Positions 8,479 to 17,209 of a DNA stretch of 64,000 nucleotides are shown piece after piece. The stretch covers positions 1-64,000 of the IMG/VR virus record IMGVR_UViG_3300031801_000798. One strand, written 5' to 3'. The first letter of the stretch is position 1. The number at the start of each line of letters is the position of its first letter. The position numbers and the translations under genes were made by a program. The notes beneath the pieces were generated by a model. It was not told the DNA's origin, searched no databases, and was given only the letters and a program-made list of their open reading frames with translations. This DNA is from a virus.

Positions 8479-9191
8479 ATAATTGACCTCGGACTCTCAT
8501 TTTGTTCGCACTCGCTGAATAGGCCCTTATCATGTATTATCTTTGGAATTATTACCCAAGATTTTATGCTTCGTGGGCCGTGATGGTATAGGGTGTTTAG
8601 TTGCATATCTATGGGGGCTACTGGATTGAGTCTTAGTAGGAGATCATAAATGGTATCCTTTATTAGGACACCATGCAGGCCTCCAGTGTTAGTAAAAATT
8701 CTTGCGAGGGCAGTGAATTTGTTTTTGGCGAACTCATCTTCTATTTCCTTGTTCCATTCATCGTCTTCATGGCCAATCCACCAGCCAAGATAGATCATAT
8801 CCCATTCCAAGGGTTCATCCCCCTCAAAATGATGACTAACACTACTCAATACAAAGTTATATCTGTCAGTAAAATAGGCGTCGTCTTCAAGCATCAAGAA
8901 GTTTTTAAGTCTTTGGTCTTTGGCCCTTTGAATTATCCTCTGATGCGAAATGAAAGCATTGTAATGGTTTACCCACGTTCCATCGTCAGGATGGCCGTAT
9001 GTCCAAGTGTCTACTTTTGGATCTGGATCGTCTACGTAATTATACATGTGATGTGGCAAGACCTTGCCGTCGCCCACCACAAATTTCTCAAACGAAATCC
9101 CTTTTAGGACGCACTGATTCTCCAGATCTTCCCAATGATCCTGCCGTTTATCTACGCATAAACAGAACGCCTTGTCTATGGTTAACCCCAT
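8475..9191 (-). CDS. GT25-like (LPS-type) glycosyltransferase
   Basis: The 238-residue protein has family 25 features: an N-terminal AFCLCVDKRQD segment in place of the usual L-x-R-R-x-R block, the HQRII segment near residue 83, and LMLEDDAYF at about 99-107, which matches the ED/DDA metal-binding motif. GTDSGG-type elements are replaced by NTGGLHG near residue 178. Family members add hexoses to lipopolysaccharide or to hydroxylysine. It overlaps the next gene by four bases (ATGA) and the upstream gene by ten. No membrane segment is seen, so the enzyme is probably cytoplasmic. Acceptor unknown. Confidence 0.75.
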   Translation of the reverse strand: MGLTIDKAFCLCVDKRQDHWEDLENQCVLKGISFEKFVVGDGKVLPHHMYNYVDDPDPKVDTWTYGHPDDGTWVNHYNAFISHQRIIQRAKDQRLKNFLMLEDDAYFTDRYNFVLSSVSHHFEGDEPLEWDMIYLGWWIGHEDDEWNKEIEDEFAKNKFTALARIFTNTGGLHGVLIKDTIYDLLLRLNPVAPIDMQLNTLYHHGPRSIKSWVIIPKIIHDKGLFSECEQNESPRSII

Positions 9192-10228
9192 GTTTTTATC
9201 CTGTCCAGAAAGTCTTTGGCCGTGCTTACCGTTGTCAACTTTTCTCTAGTGTGGTGGATTAGCTGCTCCCTAATATCATTATACCGAACTGAGTCGAATT
9301 TTGAGAAATCAATATCGCCTCTTTTTTTTCCGGGCAGGATCTCTTTTGCTGTTCCTATAAATGTTTCTTTATCTGGATCATATTTTTCTTTAGTTCCGGG
9401 GTAAACACCTGATAGTTTTTTAGCTTCGATGCACAGATCTTTGGGAAATCTAGCTAGAGTATGAGTTTGACACTTCTCTATATCTGTGAAGAATGGGACA
9501 CATCCACAAGCTAATATTTCATAATGTCTCATACAGTCCCACCCCTCTGTTATCATTTCATCTCTGCCCTTTTTGCAAGTGTATGCAAAATAGCTCTTTC
9601 TGTAATCATCATAATAATCTTTTTCGTTGTCATAAGTATAGCTATCAGCGTGTTCCCCGTTGCAATTAGGAACTAGCGGAGCAAAGTCAAAACTTTTTTC
9701 AAGCGACTCGCAAATTTTTTCTTCTGGGATAGAGAAGGAAATCGGAAGAGCTACACCGGAGTATCGTTCAAACAGTTCTCTTTTAAAATAGATGCCACGT
9801 TTTGATATTTCTTTGTTAATATCGCACCTATCCCACCCATCAACTATTATTAACTCATCCCTGTCGTAATACAACCTGACTGATTCTAAAATTTCTAATA
9901 CTGGCTCGTATTTCCCGTTAAGTGTATGATGGATCGGCATTACTAAGTAATCATAGTAGTGATTGACTATTTTTCTACCAATGTCATCTCTGTCGATATA
10001 GTCGTCTGGTAATAAACCATAGATAGTAAAGCCTTTACCCCACAGTTGTGGAATTATCTCAGGGGTGTCTTTTAGACTCTTATACAGATGCCACATTTTG
10101 TAGCCATCAACCACGTCTTCACCAAGTAGACATCTCAGGCCATGAAAAAGAGAGTCCGCTTGATAATCTCCAGCTTGAGCACTGTGTATATGAGACTCAT
10201 TTATTATCGGAATGTATAGTATTTTCAT
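9182..10228 (-). CDS. GT-B-like glycosyltransferase, family unclear
   Basis: This 348-residue protein opens MKILYIPIIN. Near residues 234-247 it carries RHYEILACGCVPFF, typical of the donor-binding C-terminal half of GT-B enzymes, where a glutamate precedes an A-C-G turn. The N-terminal half includes YLVMPIHHT and ELIIVDGWDR, compatible with a first Rossmann-like domain. An AAGG lies about ten bases upstream of the start, and the first 32 bases lie inside the upstream epimerase gene. It resembles the exostosin-like protein at 53.0-54.0 kb in this C-terminal block. Donor and acceptor are unknown. Confidence 0.6.
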   Translation of the reverse strand: MKILYIPIINESHIHSAQAGDYQADSLFHGLRCLLGEDVVDGYKMWHLYKSLKDTPEIIPQLWGKGFTIYGLLPDDYIDRDDIGRKIVNHYYDYLVMPIHHTLNGKYEPVLEILESVRLYYDRDELIIVDGWDRCDINKEISKRGIYFKRELFERYSGVALPISFSIPEEKICESLEKSFDFAPLVPNCNGEHADSYTYDNEKDYYDDYRKSYFAYTCKKGRDEMITEGWDCMRHYEILACGCVPFFTDIEKCQTHTLARFPKDLCIEAKKLSGVYPGTKEKYDPDKETFIGTAKEILPGKKRGDIDFSKFDSVRYNDIREQLIHHTREKLTTVSTAKDFLDRIKTWG

Positions 10229-11159
10229 TGTAGAATGACCTTACCACTTCTTTAATGGCGTCTTCGGATTTAGGAAAACTAGGGTTCCATCCAGCGATCT
10301 TTAGTTTTTTATTGCTTATCTGTATGGATCTGTTATCACCTTTCCAGTTTGCTCCTTCTCCCAACCACCTGATTGGTTTATGAATATTAAAATTATCCAT
10401 GACGCAATGAGCAAGCTCCTCTATAGTGATCGTGTCATCTGGAACAACGTTAAACACTCCAGATAATTCAGAAAATCCTATAAGCTTAAGCGCAGAAATG
10501 GCGTCGTCTATATGACAGTAGGGTTTTGTGGACCCCGGAGCATCTCCTAATATTTCAAGATGCGAGCTTGGGGATTTTAGTTTGGTCATAAAATCTTTTA
10601 TAACGCCATGTGTTAGATTGGGTCCGATTGTGGCACATAATCTCAAAGAAACACCGTTGACTCTTTCAGAAGATGTATATATTTCTACCAAGCTTTCCGC
10701 TGCCCTTTTTGTCATTCCGTATACAGAGGTAGGGTCTGTTTTAAAAGACTCTTGGTATCGTGCGTCTGGGGTTTCTTTTAAAAGCCAATCTCCATAAACA
10801 ATAACCGTTGATGCTAAAACAACGCGGCAGTTTTGAGGAGCATAATGCAGAACCTTCTGAGTGCCTATTATGTTATCGACTAGGATGGAGTGGGGATATT
10901 GTTCGTCTAGTCTACTCAGGGGATTTCCGGCAAGGTGAAAAATTATGTCTGGCATTTCTGATTTGCAGACGCTGTTAAAGAAAGAGTAGTGCTTACTGTC
11001 GGGGTTGGTAAAACCCAGATCACAGCAATAGTGTTTGGTCATAGTTGCGAAAATAGGTTTCTTGCTCATTGTGACAACTTCGTGATCTCCACCTTTTAAA
11101 AGGTTCATCACCAGTCTTTGGCCCAAGAATCCAGTAGCTCCTGTGACTAGTACTTTCAT
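10197..11159 (-). CDS. NAD(P)-dependent sugar epimerase/dehydratase (extended SDR)
   Basis: The 320-residue protein has the extended short-chain dehydrogenase layout: TGATGFLG (Gly-rich NAD loop, residues 6-13), IFHLAG near residue 75, and VYGMTKRAAE with the catalytic YxxxK near residue 145. The HIDDAI and LNV-type blocks of NDP-sugar enzymes follow. Such enzymes epimerise or dehydrate nucleotide-activated sugars, for example the UDP-glucose 4-epimerase or GDP-sugar types. The ATGA overlap with the upstream glycosyltransferase places it in the same operon. The specific reaction cannot be fixed from motifs alone. Confidence 0.85.
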   Translation of the reverse strand: MKVLVTGATGFLGQRLVMNLLKGGDHEVVTMSKKPIFATMTKHYCCDLGFTNPDSKHYSFFNSVCKSEMPDIIFHLAGNPLSRLDEQYPHSILVDNIIGTQKVLHYAPQNCRVVLASTVIVYGDWLLKETPDARYQESFKTDPTSVYGMTKRAAESLVEIYTSSERVNGVSLRLCATIGPNLTHGVIKDFMTKLKSPSSHLEILGDAPGSTKPYCHIDDAISALKLIGFSELSGVFNVVPDDTITIEELAHCVMDNFNIHKPIRWLGEGANWKGDNRSIQISNKKLKIAGWNPSFPKSEDAIKEVVRSFYNENTIHSDNK

Positions 11160-12208
11160 TTTGTTTTTCCTACTGCATCATCAAGCAAATTTATGCATCG
11201 GTCAGCCTCTTTGAAGAGGCCCAACTCTGTAAAGATTTTAGAAACCCTATGAAAATAGGTATGCTTATTCAGTATGGCGTCATGCCCTCGCTTTATGTAC
11301 GGCAGTCTTTCTTCTGGGTGTCTGAGATAATATCTTATCTTATCTTCGAATTCGTCGGGGGTCTTGGCAAACACGATTTCCTCGTTATTAAATACATCTT
11401 CTGCCATGGATTGCACGTAGTCAGATATGCAGAATCCGCCAGCAGCAAGAACCTTAAATGGCCGTTCTATTATATCATATCCAAAATCCTGCGAGTGTGG
11501 TTCACTGATGTTGGGCGATATAACAGATGAGCAGAAAGTGTCCCTAACATGCTTTTCATCCAGTCTTCCCAAGTGTTGGATTACTGGCCAGTTCTGGTTT
11601 CCATAAATTTTTATGTTGTATTTGCCTACAGGATGACATAATCTTACAAGATAAGGGTCTAAACACCTAGCCTTATATGGCCAGTATCCTCCAATAAATG
11701 ACACATCGCACTTTAGAAAGTTTACTTCTTTTCCACCAGAATATTCGAATATATCAGCGGCGTGTAACATGGAAATAGGTTTTACGCCGATGGACTTCCA
11801 TTTATTGTGGGTCTTTAAAATCCACTTATCGTGATAGTGATTGTAAACAAAGTCGGGTTTTCCGGTTTCCTGCATAAGTTTCTCAACCAGATCAACTTCT
11901 TCTGGTCGAGCAACCAAGACAGGATACTGTTCAAGATCAATGTCATCTTGCGTATCGCCCCAGTCAGAAGCCCGCATCACCACCTTTAGATGTGGACGCT
12001 CTTTGATACAATTAAAAACGCCCTTGTCTAAATTATACGTCTGGCCAATAAAAATGTCAGGTTCAAACTCATCGAATGCGTCAAAGCTGGGTTTAGAATG
12101 TATATCCCACAAGATGCACTGATGTCCCATGGCTTGCATAACCTTAGCCCATCCAATCCTTATATAATAATGGGCATGTGGTCCATCGCTGGCTATCATT
12201 ATTTTCAT
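11156..12208 (-). CDS. CgeB-like GT-B glycosyltransferase
   Basis: The 350-residue protein starts MKIMIASDGPHAHYY and has FEPDIFIGQTYN in the first domain. In the second domain the sequence around ERPFKVLAAGGFCISDY (near residue 260) and a following pattern of EEIVFAKTPDEFEDKIRYYL matches the C-terminal half of CgeB/spore-maturation-type glycosyltransferases. Those proteins use nucleotide sugars for surface glycans. It is joined to genes on both sides by ATGA overlaps. Sugar specificity is unknown. Confidence 0.72.
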   Translation of the reverse strand: MKIMIASDGPHAHYYIRIGWAKVMQAMGHQCILWDIHSKPSFDAFDEFEPDIFIGQTYNLDKGVFNCIKERPHLKVVMRASDWGDTQDDIDLEQYPVLVARPEEVDLVEKLMQETGKPDFVYNHYHDKWILKTHNKWKSIGVKPISMLHAADIFEYSGGKEVNFLKCDVSFIGGYWPYKARCLDPYLVRLCHPVGKYNIKIYGNQNWPVIQHLGRLDEKHVRDTFCSSVISPNISEPHSQDFGYDIIERPFKVLAAGGFCISDYVQSMAEDVFNNEEIVFAKTPDEFEDKIRYYLRHPEERLPYIKRGHDAILNKHTYFHRVSKIFTELGLFKEADRCINLLDDAVGKTK

Positions 12209-12918
12209 TCTTCTAAGTCCCTCAAAGAATCCACTTCCATTATCTCCATTTTGTCTGGCTCCACAGTCTTAATTTTGCCACCCTTATTGATAACTATATT
12301 CAGGAGTTCGAATGGATACATTCTGTTCTTTTTTCTGTCATAACAAAGCTCTCTAAAATAATCCAATTCTAGACCGGTTAAGTATATTATTTGCGCCCAC
12401 TTAGTGTCTAGTCCATATGCAAAATTGGTTATATTATTGTCTACTATAGTCACTCCTATCTCTTCGTTTTTAAAACGATTCTTTGTATCAACAACAGCAC
12501 ATGACTCATGTTCTGCTATGCCCACTAGAGTCTCTGGATTGAATATTAAGTCTCCATAAATAATGAGCACATCACCATGAATCGCATTGTTCAGTGCCAA
12601 TCTTAAACTTTCTACAACATTAGTACCTTCATACAACTGATTTTCTACAATCCTTATGTCTCTAGGTAGAATTTTAATTACTTTATCGGCTTCGAATCCT
12701 ACTACAGTAATGATATCCGAATGAGGATATATTTCGTACACATTATAGACTATGCGTTCTATTATAGTATATTTTGCGTCTGTGTGCAGCAAGCACTTAG
12801 GCCCGTAGGATTTCATCCTGTGGCCCATACCTGCAACCGGGATAATGACAGAAAGGTTTTGATCTGTTATTCCGGGGCCAAGTTTTTTGGCGAAGGTTGT
12901 AAATCTATTAGTACGCAT
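12205..12918 (-). CDS. Nucleotidyltransferase (sugar or alcohol phosphate type)
   Basis: The frame opens at a TTG at 12981, but the ATG at 12918 (residue 22 of the frame) avoids a long overlap, giving 237 residues. VIIPVAGMGHRMKSYGPKCL is the nucleotide-binding loop of the MobA/glucose-1-phosphate nucleotidyltransferase family. IIYGDLIF supplies the metal-binding aspartate, and EVDSLRDLEE at the end fits the usual terminal block. It would activate a sugar or alditol phosphate with CTP, UTP or another NTP. It lies between a GT2 and a CgeB-like gene and is the third nucleotidyltransferase domain of the island. Confidence 0.8.
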   Translation of the reverse strand: MRTNRFTTFAKKLGPGITDQNLSVIIPVAGMGHRMKSYGPKCLLHTDAKYTIIERIVYNVYEIYPHSDIITVVGFEADKVIKILPRDIRIVENQLYEGTNVVESLRLALNNAIHGDVLIIYGDLIFNPETLVGIAEHESCAVVDTKNRFKNEEIGVTIVDNNITNFAYGLDTKWAQIIYLTGLELDYFRELCYDRKKNRMYPFELLNIVINKGGKIKTVEPDKMEIMEVDSLRDLEE

Positions 12919-13690
12919 TATTTCTTTGGTGGAATTTTTCCATGACTCTTTTCCAGTTTTTTTGCCAAGTCTCACTGTCAATGATAAAGCTAGAATTAGC
13001 CCCCGTAACTCTAACCATAGTCAGGGCTTCGGCTACATGAACAATCATAAATAGTTCACTTATCCTCATCCACAAGTCATAATCTTCACACGTTCTCATA
13101 TTTTTATCGTAATACCCAGTGTCTTCTTTAGTTGCTACAAGAGCCTCTTTACTTACAACGCTTCCGCTGTGGATTATACATTCGTTTACCAATCTTCGTC
13201 TGTTAAATGGCTCCTTGAACTCCCTTATCATTATTCCAGTGTTTGTATTATATGTATCGTAATCACCGTAAACAACCCCAACTGAGCCAGAGTCTTTAAC
13301 AAAAATATCCACACAAGTGTTTACTTTTTTTGTGTAGAATTCATCGTCGGAATCTAGCATGGCATAAATATCTGTGTCGTTTAAAGTAAAATCAATGCCA
13401 GTATTTCTTGCCTCGCTTGGGCCTCCAGCCTGTGGTCTTTTGATGGCTATGAATGATCTATTTTTTCTCACCCCCTTAATAGTTGAAAGATCTTGCACTC
13501 TTTCAACAGAGTCGATATTTTCAAATAGCGAATTTATGAGATCCCATGAGCCATCGCTAGACCCGTCATCTACCACACAAACTCTCAGCGGTCCCAAGTA
13601 ATCTTGATTTAACGCACTGTCTATTGCCTTTTGTATGTACTGCTCATCATTATGATTAGGTATCATCACTGTAACTCTAGGAAAATTCAT
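12908..13690 (-). CDS. GT2 family glycosyltransferase
   Basis: A clear family 2 enzyme of 260 residues: VTVMIPNHNDEQYI at the N-terminus, QDYLGPLRVCVVDDGSSDGS with the uracil-binding DDGS, GPSEARNTGI, and the metal motif MLDSDDEF near residue 115. CEDYDLWMRI near residue 195 is the ED catalytic-base block. It transfers a sugar from an NDP donor with inversion. No membrane segments are seen, so it should act at the cytoplasmic face. The C-terminus overlaps the next gene's start by 11 bases. Donor unknown. Confidence 0.92.
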   Translation of the reverse strand: MNFPRVTVMIPNHNDEQYIQKAIDSALNQDYLGPLRVCVVDDGSSDGSWDLINSLFENIDSVERVQDLSTIKGVRKNRSFIAIKRPQAGGPSEARNTGIDFTLNDTDIYAMLDSDDEFYTKKVNTCVDIFVKDSGSVGVVYGDYDTYNTNTGIMIREFKEPFNRRRLVNECIIHSGSVVSKEALVATKEDTGYYDKNMRTCEDYDLWMRISELFMIVHVAEALTMVRVTGANSSFIIDSETWQKNWKRVMEKFHQRNNAY

Positions 13691-14564
13691 ACAGTTCCTT
13701 CCAGTCTCTTATGAGGCTACTGGACCCATCTTCGGAGCAAATTTTGACTATTTTTTCTTCGACGGACATGGAGAAGTTTCCGCCTAGATATTTGTGCATG
13801 GCAGCCTGAACCGTAGTGCCATTAATGCCGTCATATCCCCTAATAAAAGCGACCTTTTCCAGTTCATTATTTATCACGCTGTTGAGAGATTCGAACAGAT
13901 CTGGTTTAAGCGAGTGGCCGCTCTTGAAAACGGAATAAAATCCGTTTTTACACTTAAGAAACGAATCATCAATACATTGTAGGTCTGTTAAACCGGGTTC
14001 TACTATGTTGGAAACATAAAAATCGATTCCGGTTCTGTCAAACATTTCGTGCGCCTTGTGTGCGATATCAAATGGTAACATGTCAGAATTATTGGATACA
14101 ACAACAATAACTGGAGGTATGCTCTGTTCTTTTATACTGATACAGGTCTTTTCTAAGTTCTTCAGAAATGACGAGACATCTTTCTCTGAAGCTTCGGATT
14201 CTAATTTTCCATTTCCAACAATAATAATAGCGCTCCATCTAATTCTGTTTTCATTGTAGATGGATAGCTCGTGATCGGCATGGTTGTCTCCCCATTCTAT
14301 ATTTCTGTAACAGTTGCAGAAAGATTTTACGACATAGAATTCGTTGTCTTCATTTTCAGCTTCAATAACTTCGATATTTTTCTCTCTGAATTTTTTTATC
14401 CGATTTAATTTGCATGATGTCTGCGTCTTGTTTTCATAAGACGCGAACACGCAGTCTTCACAAGAAGTAAAAAGTCCCTGTATGCCTGATTCCTTTGCAA
14501 CGTCTTCAAAATACTTTCTTTGCTCGCCGTCTTCCTGCGTAAATGCGTCTGAAAAATCTGTCAT
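13677..14564 (-). CDS. Cysteine-motif protein of the glycan island, function unknown
   Basis: I do not recognise this 295-residue protein. Its N-terminal third has a cysteine set arranged like a metal or Fe-S ligand group: CEDC at about 35-38, a single C near 52 and CNC near 84-86. The following part (IIIVGNGK, PVIVVVSNN, RGYDGING) looks like an alpha/beta domain and could be a degenerate GT-A or nucleotide-sugar domain. It overlaps the GT2 gene by 14 bases and the methyltransferase-like gene by ATGA. Context suggests a glycan role; the biochemistry is open. Confidence 0.6.
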   Translation of the reverse strand: MTDFSDAFTQEDGEQRKYFEDVAKESGIQGLFTSCEDCVFASYENKTQTSCKLNRIKKFREKNIEVIEAENEDNEFYVVKSFCNCYRNIEWGDNHADHELSIYNENRIRWSAIIIVGNGKLESEASEKDVSSFLKNLEKTCISIKEQSIPPVIVVVSNNSDMLPFDIAHKAHEMFDRTGIDFYVSNIVEPGLTDLQCIDDSFLKCKNGFYSVFKSGHSLKPDLFESLNSVINNELEKVAFIRGYDGINGTTVQAAMHKYLGGNFSMSVEEKIVKICSEDGSSSLIRDWKELYEFS

Positions 14565-15070
14565 GGTCTTTCACCTTCTACTACCATTGAAAATCCATTA
14601 ACCCTCTTCTTGAGAATTTTTACTCCATGAGATTCTAATTCGTTTTGCAAATCGCTCATAGACATGTGGCTCAACTTGACATCCCAAGGTTGTGTAAATT
14701 CTCCATGGATCAAGTGGTTAAATTGTTCTATATCGATTGTTCTCTGTATTAGCTGCTTGCAAACCTCGTAAGGCTCCGTCCCGTAAATAACAATCCTTCC
14801 TCCATGTCGAAGCTTTTTTACCCAGTGTGCTATTGCAGACCTTGCTTCATCAAACACAAGATAATCCAAAACATTCTCGGCTATAATTTCCACACACTCT
14901 GAATCCATAACCACGTCATCTAAATTGCGTACATCAGCCTTTATGCTTCCGTCAAAATTGTCTTGATGATATCTGGTTCCGACTAACTCACCACCTTCTT
15001 CGGAGATCGGGTCGATGTTCAAGTATCCGTTTTTGAATTGTGTCGCCCCAACCGTTATGCTAACTCGCAT
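14561..15070 (-). CDS. SAM-dependent methyltransferase-like protein
   Basis: This 169-residue protein resembles a short class I methyltransferase found in sugar loci. LNIDP near residue 17 corresponds to the acidic SAM-ribose loop, ADVRNLDDVV to motif II, NVLDYLVFDEARSAI to the region before motif III, and LRHGGRIVIYG to the canonical LKPGG-like strand. The usual N-terminal GxGxG loop is degenerate (VGATQFKNG), which weakens the call. It might methylate a sugar or a small acceptor. It lies two bases from the upstream glycosyltransferase stop. Confidence 0.62.
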   Translation of the reverse strand: MRVSITVGATQFKNGYLNIDPISEEGGELVGTRYHQDNFDGSIKADVRNLDDVVMDSECVEIIAENVLDYLVFDEARSAIAHWVKKLRHGGRIVIYGTEPYEVCKQLIQRTIDIEQFNHLIHGEFTQPWDVKLSHMSMSDLQNELESHGVKILKKRVNGFSMVVEGERP

Positions 15071-15072
15071 TT

Positions 15073-16095
15073 CTATCCCCTAAAACATGCTTGAGAAGCT
15101 ACATCTAAAAATTGCTTCCAATTGTTTATGAATGTATCTTCTGAGAATTTTTCTAACACTGTTTCCCTAGCCCTCTTGCCCATTTCAATAGCAGTATCTT
15201 CATCATTTAGCAAAAGAACTAAATACTCTCTAAGCTCATCTTCATCATTGCTGATAAATCCGTTGACGCCATTTTCTATAATTTCTGGAATCATGCAGGT
15301 TGCGGTACTAACAACAGCACACTCACAGGCCATGGCCTCTAGCAGTGATGTTGGCACTGGAGAAATTGTAGAGGTATTTAAAAAGATTCTGCTGTTGGCG
15401 TAAAAGTTAGATAGTTCTTCGATACTTTCTGCTGGTTCTGACAACCCCGGAGTGTCACCAATAACATGAAATGGAAAATTCTTAATAACCCTTTGCCATA
15501 TTTCAAATCCGCAGCACCAATCTCGATTTATCCAATCGTTAACCACAGACAAAATATGATTTTCTCTCTCTTCTATTTGTTTGTCCGGTTTAAATAGCTT
15601 CGTATCTACTCCGTGGTGTATTACAAATGTATCGTTTCTATCTTCCCATCCCCATCTACCGAGACTGTATTCAGAAATAAACAGGTTAATATTTCCACGC
15701 ATCTCCCTTAAGGAGAACAGCGTATCATCCGGCCAATCAGGAACCGGAAGCGTGTGTTCTAAGCTGACTAGGGGTAGGTGCAGAGTATTTGCAATTTGTC
15801 TAGCTATTTGGTATTGTCCGAATTTATTCTGAGAAAGAACTATGTCGAAATCCAAGTGAAGGGGGATTTGTTTAGCGCCTAGACTTTCATCAAGCAGGTT
15901 GTAGTTTGGGGGTATTTTTCCGTAGTTTGTATTCCAGTTCTTTATTCCTTCGGCTCTGTATGCATAAAAATTATGACCAGTTTTTGCCAAGCTGGTTTCG
16001 TATCGCTCATGTGTAGGAAACGTGAGTATATTCAGAGGCTCACCCTCTTTATGAGTAGCCGCTTTTGTTAGAGATGATACAGAGCTAATCGACAT
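15073..16095 (-). CDS. GT4 family glycosyltransferase
   Basis: The frame begins with TTG at 16098, but the adjacent ATG at 16095 is the more likely start (340 residues). The C-terminal half has the family 4 signature: SLLEAMACECAVVST near residue 250, GVNGFI, then an amphipathic helix ending in ARETVLEKFS. The N-terminal half includes PLVSLEHT and NLFISEYS. Only the second glutamate of the EX7E motif is evident. It transfers a sugar from an NDP donor with retention. It overlaps the upstream GT4 by 11 bases. Confidence 0.88.
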   Translation of the reverse strand: MSISSVSSLTKAATHKEGEPLNILTFPTHERYETSLAKTGHNFYAYRAEGIKNWNTNYGKIPPNYNLLDESLGAKQIPLHLDFDIVLSQNKFGQYQIARQIANTLHLPLVSLEHTLPVPDWPDDTLFSLREMRGNINLFISEYSLGRWGWEDRNDTFVIHHGVDTKLFKPDKQIEERENHILSVVNDWINRDWCCGFEIWQRVIKNFPFHVIGDTPGLSEPAESIEELSNFYANSRIFLNTSTISPVPTSLLEAMACECAVVSTATCMIPEIIENGVNGFISNDEDELREYLVLLLNDEDTAIEMGKRARETVLEKFSEDTFINNWKQFLDVASQACFRG

Positions 16096-17209
16096 CAAGA
16101 GCTTTCTTTATTAGGTTCCCCACGGACTCATAAGAATATTCCTCAAGCCGTTCTCTTCCTTTTTCTTGCATAGACAAGAAGGCGTCACTGGTGTGAAGGC
16201 GATAGATGTACCTCATTGCCTGTTTTAAACCAATGGGGTCTATTGATTGCCAAGTTTCGTTGGCAGTATATAGATCGTCAAAAGTGTCCATCATTCCAAA
16301 CACAGGCTCCTCTCTGGAGTGAACCAGAACACCCTCCCCCCTATTTAGAAAATCTGCCATTCCTCCTACGTCTGTGCATATCGGAGTATTCCCGAAGCCC
16401 ATTGCGTCAAAGGCTGGAATACACCAAGCTTCGCCATAGCTAGGCATAACAAAACAATTGCAAGTAGCATGAAGTCTTCTGAGGGTTTCTTCATCTAGAC
16501 GATCCGTGATTATAAGATCTTCCTTGTAGTGCTCTAAACTTGGATATAGTTTTAAACCAGTTTTAACGTTATTACACATCTCTTTTACTTCCGCAGCGCA
16601 ATCATCTGAAGAAGTATTGTATTTGCTAGTTTTAATTACTATCGAAACTGGCTCATTAATTTTAAACTCGCTGTGAAAAGCTCTAACAAAAGCAGATAAA
16701 TTCTTTCTTCTGTTTAAGTCTCCGATGAAGTAAAAAACAAAATTGTTTTCTGAATCTGGTATATATATAGGTTCGTAGTCGCGTTTAAACTTAGATATAT
16801 CAGATGCGTGTGGTATGACACTTATCGGTATATTTACACCGCTTGACTTGGAGACCTCTACCATATGGTTGTTGATAACCCACGCCTCGTCCATCTGGTT
16901 GATACGATCAGGCCAGATAGACCACTTAAAACTATTTGTTTCCGTAGCGTATAGGGCAATATTTCTATCAAACCTTCCATTGTAGTCCATCATGTGGGGC
17001 AGGACATGCTGGATACAAACGTCGCATCCTCTACTGCTTTTGTTTTCCAATTCTATAATGCGTTCCGGCAACTCGGGGGGGTTAGAATTTAACTTGACGG
17101 ATCTCGGAACTACGTCTATTCCAACAGAGTCCATAGACAGTATGTAATCAATGGCTGCTTGAGACCAACCAGTACCATCTCTATAACATCCAATATATAA
17201 TACCTTCAT
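16085..17209 (-). CDS. GT4 family glycosyltransferase
   Basis: The ATG at 17209 is chosen over the TTG at 17239, because MKVLYIGCYRDGTGW is a natural GT4 N-terminus and the start makes an ATGA overlap. The 374-residue protein has FIGDLNRRKNL (donor-domain start), then PSYGEAWCIPAFDAMGFG near residue 280. There the usual EX7E motif appears as EX7D, followed by GNTPICTDVGG. The conservative substitution may be tolerated. It is probably a retaining glycosyltransferase using an NDP-hexose. It sits between two other GT4 genes. Confidence 0.87.
   Translation of the reverse strand: MKVLYIGCYRDGTGWSQAAIDYILSMDSVGIDVVPRSVKLNSNPPELPERIIELENKSSRGCDVCIQHVLPHMMDYNGRFDRNIALYATETNSFKWSIWPDRINQMDEAWVINNHMVEVSKSSGVNIPISVIPHASDISKFKRDYEPIYIPDSENNFVFYFIGDLNRRKNLSAFVRAFHSEFKINEPVSIVIKTSKYNTSSDDCAAEVKEMCNNVKTGLKLYPSLEHYKEDLIITDRLDEETLRRLHATCNCFVMPSYGEAWCIPAFDAMGFGNTPICTDVGGMADFLNRGEGVLVHSREEPVFGMMDTFDDLYTANETWQSIDPIGLKQAMRYIYRLHTSDAFLSMQEKGRERLEEYSYESVGNLIKKALDVD

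Noticed and set aside
12205-12981. Longer nucleotidyltransferase start at 12981
   Set aside because: That start is a TTG deep inside the upstream GT2 gene; ATG 12918 leaves a short overlap.
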